From an uncultured Anaerolineales bacterium (lineage in GTDB: Bacteria > Chloroflexota > Anaerolineae > Anaerolineales > Villigracilaceae): DNA of 61,675 bases. Location of the stretch: the NCBI GenBank assembly GCA_903884265.1, contig CAISEG010000027.1, positions 1 to 61,675 of the forward strand, in the 5' to 3' direction. Below, piece by piece: positions 56,504 to 61,675 of the stretch. Under the pieces are notes generated by a model. The model did not search any database. It was not told where the DNA came from and worked only from the letters and a program-made list of their open reading frames with translations. Made by a program: the position numbers and the translations under genes. Position 1 is the stretch's first letter, and each line of letters begins with the position of its first letter.

Positions 56504-57814
56504 ATGAATCGCTTAAATCTTTTTCCCGATACGACTACGATAGAACGCGACTCTTTGACCATCAGTGGCTGCGACCTGACGAACCTGGCCGATCAATTTG
56601 GCACGCCTCTTTATATCTACGACCGTGCGACGTTGGATAATGCGGTCGAAGCATACCGGACCGCATTATCCAAATTCTATCCTGGTGTGAGTAGCCTCAC
56701 ATATGCTGGGAAAGCCTTTTTATGCCTCGCTATCGCCGAGTGGACACAACAGAACAATCTTAGGCTGGATTGCACCGGGTTGGGCGAAATTGCCATTGCT
56801 GTTGCCGCAGGAGTATCGAGAAGTCGGGTGCTTGCTCATGGAGTGAATAAATCATTGGCGGACCTCGAAGCAGCTTGTGAACACAGCGGGATTCTGGTCG
56901 TAGATAATTTAATTGAACTCCGGCATTTGGTTGAAATATCCCGCCGCCTGAGAGTGCCTGACTTGTGGCTGCGGTTCCAGCCCGGATTGGCGGTCGAGAC
57001 GCATGCATACACTCAGACTGGTCATACAGGCAGCAAGTTTGGCATGGATAACGCACAAATCCTGCAGGCGGTTCAAACCTGCCAGGAAAATGCTCTATCC
57101 CTTACCGGCCTCCATTTTCATCAGGGCTCCCAGTTTCGCGATCCTGCTCCGCTTGTTTTTGGAATTGAACGCGCTCTTGACCTAGCACGGACAATCGGTT
57201 TTGGGGTAGACTGGACCCTTAGCCCTGGTGGGGGTTGGGGTGTGGCTTATCACGAGGACGAATTGCCACAGCCTGATCTGTCGGATTACATTCGGCTCGT
57301 GGCTGAAACTTTGGTGCGAGGCTGCAGAGACCGGAGGCTTGCCCTACCACGGCTACAATTGGAACCAGGACGAAGTCTGGTGGCGCGGGCGGGAGTGGCA
57401 CTATACCGCGTGGGGGCGATAAAACTGGTGGGCAGCCGTACCTGGGCGCTACTGGACGGTGGTTTAGCCGATAATCCTCGGCCTGCTTTGTACGCGGCAC
57501 GCTATTCGGCTCTACCAGTACGATATCCGGATAGATCGATCAAAGAACCGGTATGGTTCGCTGGGCCTTACTGTGAGAGTGGGGATGTGTTGATCGAGGC
57601 GCTGCCCTTCCCGGAGGTTCTGGAAGGAGATTTAGTGGCTGTCCCGGTCAGCGGGGCATACCAATTGAGTATGTCCAGCAATTACAACGGTAGTCGCCGT
57701 CCTGCAGTCGTCTGGTTGGATCGTGGGCAGGTGCAGGTTATCCAAGCGCGCGAATCGGCCTATGACCTCTTCAGGCGTGACCACCGGCTTGTCAAACCAG
57801 CTGGGACGGGGTAA
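56504..57814 (+). CDS. PLP-dependent decarboxylase, diaminopimelate decarboxylase-like
   Basis: FGTPLYIYDRATLDNAVEAYRTALSKFYPGVSSLTYAGKAFLC; GLHFHQGSQFRD; LSPGGGWGVAYHEDELPQP; LEPGRSLVARAGVALYRV; GPYCESGDVL. Confidence 0.92.
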   Translation: MNRLNLFPDTTTIERDSLTISGCDLTNLADQFGTPLYIYDRATLDNAVEAYRTALSKFYPGVSSLTYAGKAFLCLAIAEWTQQNNLRLDCTGLGEIAIAVAAGVSRSRVLAHGVNKSLADLEAACEHSGILVVDNLIELRHLVEISRRLRVPDLWLRFQPGLAVETHAYTQTGHTGSKFGMDNAQILQAVQTCQENALSLTGLHFHQGSQFRDPAPLVFGIERALDLARTIGFGVDWTLSPGGGWGVAYHEDELPQPDLSDYIRLVAETLVRGCRDRRLALPRLQLEPGRSLVARAGVALYRVGAIKLVGSRTWALLDGGLADNPRPALYAARYSALPVRYPDRSIKEPVWFAGPYCESGDVLIEALPFPEVLEGDLVAVPVSGAYQLSMSSNYNGSRRPAVVWLDRGQVQVIQARESAYDLFRRDHRLVKPAGTG

Positions 57815-57823
57815 GATATTGCT

Positions 57824-58195
57824 ATGACCCACAAGTGGCGTAATATCCTAATTGTCATTGGTCTTGTTCTGGCGGTGGTTCTACTGGTAGATTTCAACCG
57901 CCGCATGGAGGAACTTAATCGCTTGACAACGCAGTTAAATGCAGTACGCGTCGAGGCAACTGCGGTAATACAGACTCAGACTGCTTTGGCTGGCCAGGTA
58001 GCGTACGCAACTTCTGATGTGGCAGTGGAAGAGTGGGCTTATGATAATAAGATGGTGCAACCGGGCGAACACCCTGTTGGGGTGGTACCAAGTGTAAATG
58101 TAACACCTACACCTGAACCAACACTTGTGCCTCAAGTAAATGATCTGCCCAATTGGCGTATCTGGTGGGAACTATTTTTCGGAAACCACCCTTAA
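57824..58195 (+). CDS. Small membrane protein, FtsB/DivIC-like topology
   Basis: Short cytoplasmic N-terminus, one TM (ILIVIGLVLAVVLLVDF), coiled coil, then YATSDVAVEEWAYDNKMVQPGEHPVGVVP. Confidence 0.65.
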   Translation: MTHKWRNILIVIGLVLAVVLLVDFNRRMEELNRLTTQLNAVRVEATAVIQTQTALAGQVAYATSDVAVEEWAYDNKMVQPGEHPVGVVPSVNVTPTPEPTLVPQVNDLPNWRIWWELFFGNHP

Positions 58196-58202
58196 TCTAT
58201 TT

Positions 58203-58224
58203 AGCCCGGACTCAAGCCCGGGCT
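58203..58224 (+). terminator. Rho-independent terminator
   Basis: AGCCCGG-ACTCAAGC-CCGGGCT then T8. Confidence 0.88.
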
Positions 58225-58250
58225 TTTTTTTATCTCTTGCAAGCTTACCT

Positions 58251-60305
58251 TTATCGTGCGACCACAATGATGCCTTTTTGTCCCTGTTTAGCCTGGTGTT
58301 CGGCGCAGTTGGCGCGGTCAATCAAAGCGGACAGATTGGGCTTGTCTTCTGAAAGTCCCGTTACTCCAATTGAGATGGAGACGCCCAATTCTCCAAAGGG
58401 AGTGACAATTTTGTTGTAGGAAATCTCGTCTACCATTCGACGGGCAACAGCCTCAGCGCTGGTAATATCAGTTTCGGGCAGGAGGGCAACGAATTCATCT
58501 CCACCATACCGGGCAAGAACATCCACCGTGCGCAAGATAGATCGACAGCGTTCCGAAATGACTTTTAGAATGATGTTTCCGGTAGAGTGGCTGTATGTGT
58601 TGTTGAAGTTCCGAAAGTTATCAATATCGAAGAATAGTGCAGAAAGCGGACGATGAAAACGATAGGCGCGCTCGACTTCGCGAGCGCCAAGCTCCTGCAG
58701 GCCGCGGTAGTTATAGATTCCGGTCAGTTCATCAATGATGGCAAGGCGCTGGACTTCTGAGTAGAGACGAGCGTTTTCAACGGCGATGGCTGCCTGGATA
58801 CCTATCCTTTCCAGAATGCGGACATGATTTTCGGTGTAGGCATACGGGTGGTAATTCTGGATGGACATGACGCCTATCAACCGTTCCCGGATAGTAAGCG
58901 GAATTCCTATGGAAGAACGAGTCGGTTTATCAAATTTAGAAAGAGATGATTCGAGGGGACGTGTATCTGGGTTGACGGTATTGTTCAAGTAAAGAGTTTT
59001 CCGTGTTCGAATGACCTCCCCGATTGTTCTCGGACGGTCGTTGATAAAGCGTGAAGGTCCAGCCTGATAATGTCCACGCTCATAAAATAAAGGTATATGG
59101 ATCAGGGAGTTGGCCTCGTCGTATAGTGCAATATAGAAGATATCAATTGGCACGACCTGGCTGCATTGCTCATGCAAGGTCTTGAGGACATGCTCCATAT
59201 CCAGACCGTAAGTGGCTGCCAGGCTTATGTGGTTAATGATTCCCATTTCTTCGTTGTTATGTGCCAACTCCGCTTCTGCCTGTTGTCGCCGGGTGACATC
59301 GCGAAAGACGAGCATACTACCGGTTATTTGTTTAAGCTCGCCATATAGTGGGGAAACATTGAGATGGATTTGTCGGGGTGGGTTTGTGCCCAAGCGGAAC
59401 TCGGTCTCGATCTTCTTCGTGTCCAAGCGCTTGGCTATCAGAGGCCATGATTTGAGCACTTTTGTAATGGGCTGTCCCAGATTTTCCTTTGCTGAGGCAC
59501 CGAGGATTTTTTGCGCTGCTGGATTTATTTCCACCACGCGGTTTTGTAGGTTCATTATAAGAATGCCCTCGTCCAAGTATTCCATAAGAATATCGTGGGT
59601 AACGGGAGTGAGATCGAATAATGGAAGTTTTAGAATACCGAAGGCAATTACCAGGCTGGATAGTAAGAATGCGACCGGTGTCACATCGAGGCCAGGTAAG
59701 AAATCCGGGATAAAGGAAATAATGATCCCGCCGACAAACGGAAAAAGGGAGCCTAACAATAGGAGGCCGAACTGGCGGCGGTATGGCTGCTTTGCTTGGT
59801 ACCATACTACCAACAGGGTGATGATACCTGTTGAGATGATCAAGTAATCATAAACAATCAGAAAATAATATCCGAAGCCATGCCCAAAAATTAGTACATT
59901 CGAAAGCATCGGACTTGGCGTGAAACTTGGCCATATTAAACCCCGCCATGCTTTTGTTGAAGCGACAATAAAACCGCAGATTGGAACGATGGAAATCAAA
60001 ACCAGATTAAGGGGTTTCAACCAGCGGGCATTATGGCTATATTCCAATGTAAAGAGCAGAAAAAGGATCGGTGAACTGGCTGCTCCCAGATATGCAATGA
60101 TCGACCAAAAAATCTTGTTTTGAATGCCAATTACAGAGGATTCCAGCCCGGAGGTTAAAGCCCACTCGGAGATCGCGAACAGAAGAAGCGCCAGTTTACC
60201 GGCACCGACGGTATTGCGGCGACGCAAAGCCATGAAACCGACAATGGTGGAAATCATGGCTGTGGCATGAAGTATCCCCGCATAAAGCGTATAAGTCCAA
60301 GTCAC
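58251..60305 (-). CDS. 7TM-PAS-GAF-GGDEF protein (putative diguanylate cyclase)
   Basis: Hydrophobic N-terminal third; PAS YLDEGILIMNLQNRVVEINPAAQKILG; GAF block; GGDEF core LARYGGDEFVALLPETD. Confidence 0.93.
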   Translation of the reverse strand: MTWTYTLYAGILHATAMISTIVGFMALRRRNTVGAGKLALLLFAISEWALTSGLESSVIGIQNKIFWSIIAYLGAASSPILFLLFTLEYSHNARWLKPLNLVLISIVPICGFIVASTKAWRGLIWPSFTPSPMLSNVLIFGHGFGYYFLIVYDYLIISTGIITLLVVWYQAKQPYRRQFGLLLLGSLFPFVGGIIISFIPDFLPGLDVTPVAFLLSSLVIAFGILKLPLFDLTPVTHDILMEYLDEGILIMNLQNRVVEINPAAQKILGASAKENLGQPITKVLKSWPLIAKRLDTKKIETEFRLGTNPPRQIHLNVSPLYGELKQITGSMLVFRDVTRRQQAEAELAHNNEEMGIINHISLAATYGLDMEHVLKTLHEQCSQVVPIDIFYIALYDEANSLIHIPLFYERGHYQAGPSRFINDRPRTIGEVIRTRKTLYLNNTVNPDTRPLESSLSKFDKPTRSSIGIPLTIRERLIGVMSIQNYHPYAYTENHVRILERIGIQAAIAVENARLYSEVQRLAIIDELTGIYNYRGLQELGAREVERAYRFHRPLSALFFDIDNFRNFNNTYSHSTGNIILKVISERCRSILRTVDVLARYGGDEFVALLPETDITSAEAVARRMVDEISYNKIVTPFGELGVSISIGVTGLSEDKPNLSALIDRANCAEHQAKQGQKGIIVVAR

Positions 60306-60612
60306 GTCACCCTCGGTTTAATACAATCACCCCAGGAGATAGATTCTCTTTGCCCTTCCGTAGTCCGTGTTGACCTTAGTATAGCATATCAGTATTGCGG
60401 TTGGTATTAATTCTCATATATATGAAAGATAACCGGCTATTCGGAAAAGGCTGGAATGCAAATACCCAAATTGGCCCAGACGTGCTAGATCAGCGGTTAA
60501 CCATTAGTGTTGAGCCCATTGGAGGCGTTATGTTCCAAATATATAACCAAGTTCTAAAATATATAAGAGATCATCATGTCGAGATGGTGGGGTTATGCCA
60601 GATATAAAAAAG

Positions 60613-60640
60613 TCAGCCTTCCTGAAAACGGGAGGGTTGA
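60613..60640 (-). terminator. Terminator-like hairpin for the minus-strand gene at the window end
   Basis: Minus strand TCAACCCTCCC-GTTTTCA-GGAAGGCTGA followed by CTTTTTT. Confidence 0.55.
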
Positions 60641-60642
60641 CA

Positions 60643-61675
60643 CTATGCTGGTAGGATTCGTTTGCTGCCAGTGACTGTCCGGTAAATTGTCCGGATAATA
60701 TCGATGCTTCCGCTGATGATGGAAATCCACAGGAGAATTCGTAACCCGTCCGTGAGCAAGTTGATCAGTAATGAGGCTCCTTGCGCATCCCCGAACACGG
60801 TGGTCACGGTGGGAGCGGTCACAGCGATCAAGGAAGGGCCAGCTAGCATGGCGACAGCGATGAGAATGTTGACAACTTTCAGGCCAATGGAAAAGATCCG
60901 GGTGATGATCGCCCAGCGCCCAATGCGAAGCAGGACGATGTCCAGGATGATGGTCAGCGCCCAGACCAGGGTCAGGTAGGGGATATAGTAAAAGAAGGCC
61001 TGGGAGAGCAAAGGGAAAATCGTTCCACTGCCAAAGCCGACATACCATACCTCCCCGGCCAAATTACCGAGCCCGAAGATCTGAGGGTAGAAATTGAAGA
61101 TCACGATTGCAGCGAAACAACCGACAATTTCCAAAATGGTTTCGCCTATCTTGATTTGGTTGGGGGAAGATACCTTGGCAAGCGACCGTGGATCCCATCC
61201 TTTTTCTTTCGGCAGGCCTTTGAGATCTACTTTCGTACCGGCACGATAGAGTGCCCATTCCAGGATGGCGAAGATTAGCACGATGTTGCCCAAGACGGTT
61301 ATGACGGATACGCCAAAGTTGGTAATGGCTTTGATGATGGTGTCGAATGTATTCAGGGGAGAAAGGGTAGTTTGATATACTGCAACGCCTAATCCCATGG
61401 CTGCTAGGATGCCTATCACCATCAACGCGATGCGCAGCACGGTTATAAAGACAGGATACAGTCTCGGGCCGATCAAATACCTTTCTCCCACATAGGTGGA
61501 AGCAACTATTTCGGGCGCGCCATAGGTTTTCAGGACATCAAGGGTCATTTCTTCATCCACAGGTTTGCCAGTTTTCTGGCAGCGCTCATCGAGCATATCC
61601 TGCAGGATCGAGCGGATCTCGGCCTCGATATCGGCGCGTGTCTTCTTGGGCAGGTGACGACCGATCTCAGAAACG
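60643..61675 (-). CDS. HAAS-like N-terminus plus multi-pass membrane protein; 5' end beyond the window
   Basis: Frame continues upstream of the tracked start (VSEIGRHLPKKTRADIEAEIRSILQDMLDERCQKTG...TLDVLKTYGAPEIVASTY); several TMs. Confidence 0.75.
   Translation of the reverse strand, partial: VSEIGRHLPKKTRADIEAEIRSILQDMLDERCQKTGKPVDEEMTLDVLKTYGAPEIVASTYVGERYLIGPRLYPVFITVLRIALMVIGILAAMGLGVAVYQTTLSPLNTFDTIIKAITNFGVSVITVLGNIVLIFAILEWALYRAGTKVDLKGLPKEKGWDPRSLAKVSSPNQIKIGETILEIVGCFAAIVIFNFYPQIFGLGNLAGEVWYVGFGSGTIFPLLSQAFFYYIPYLTLVWALTIILDIVLLRIGRWAIITRIFSIGLKVVNILIAVAMLAGPSLIAVTAPTVTTVFGDAQGASLLINLLTDGLRILLWISIISGSIDIIRTIYRTVTGSKRILPA

Overview
The window reads as a chromosomal segment from a Chloroflexota (Anaerolineae-like) bacterium. 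The lineage is inferred from gene content and protein style, not from a search. Housekeeping blocks: cmk and two plsC; rpmH-rnpA-yidD-(PQQ lipoprotein)-yidC-jag; a pfkB-like gene with parA-parB; a signalling block (two histidine kinases, an OmpR-type regulator, a CpaE-like protein); yqeY, pgpH-like HD protein, ybeY, dgkA and a TIM-barrel endonuclease; an upper mevalonate cluster (DUF35, thiolase, HMG-CoA synthase, HMG-CoA reductase); dnaA; rpsB-tsf-pyrH-frr-uppS-cdsA-glpX; one tRNA-Leu; a lysA-like gene; and a GGDEF protein. The most unusual segment is an accessory island at about 7.5-20.4 kb. It holds two operons that share a paralogous N-terminal domain. One has a stand-alone domain protein with a histidine kinase and a NarL-type regulator. 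The other has an orphan MraZ-like protein, a GH25 lysozyme with no visible signal peptide, a GHRGCGKST P-loop ATPase, two TPR proteins and a multi-pass membrane protein. This resembles a STAND/TPR conflict or signalling system and is the best candidate for an undescribed system here. Other observations: at least seven genes have a -10-like hexamer exactly 6 nt before the start codon (likely leaderless mRNAs); a degraded V4R-like gene; a start-less ORF remnant behind HMG-CoA reductase; and an rpmH gene absent from the supplied ORF track. All family calls come from reading the sequence; no searches were run.
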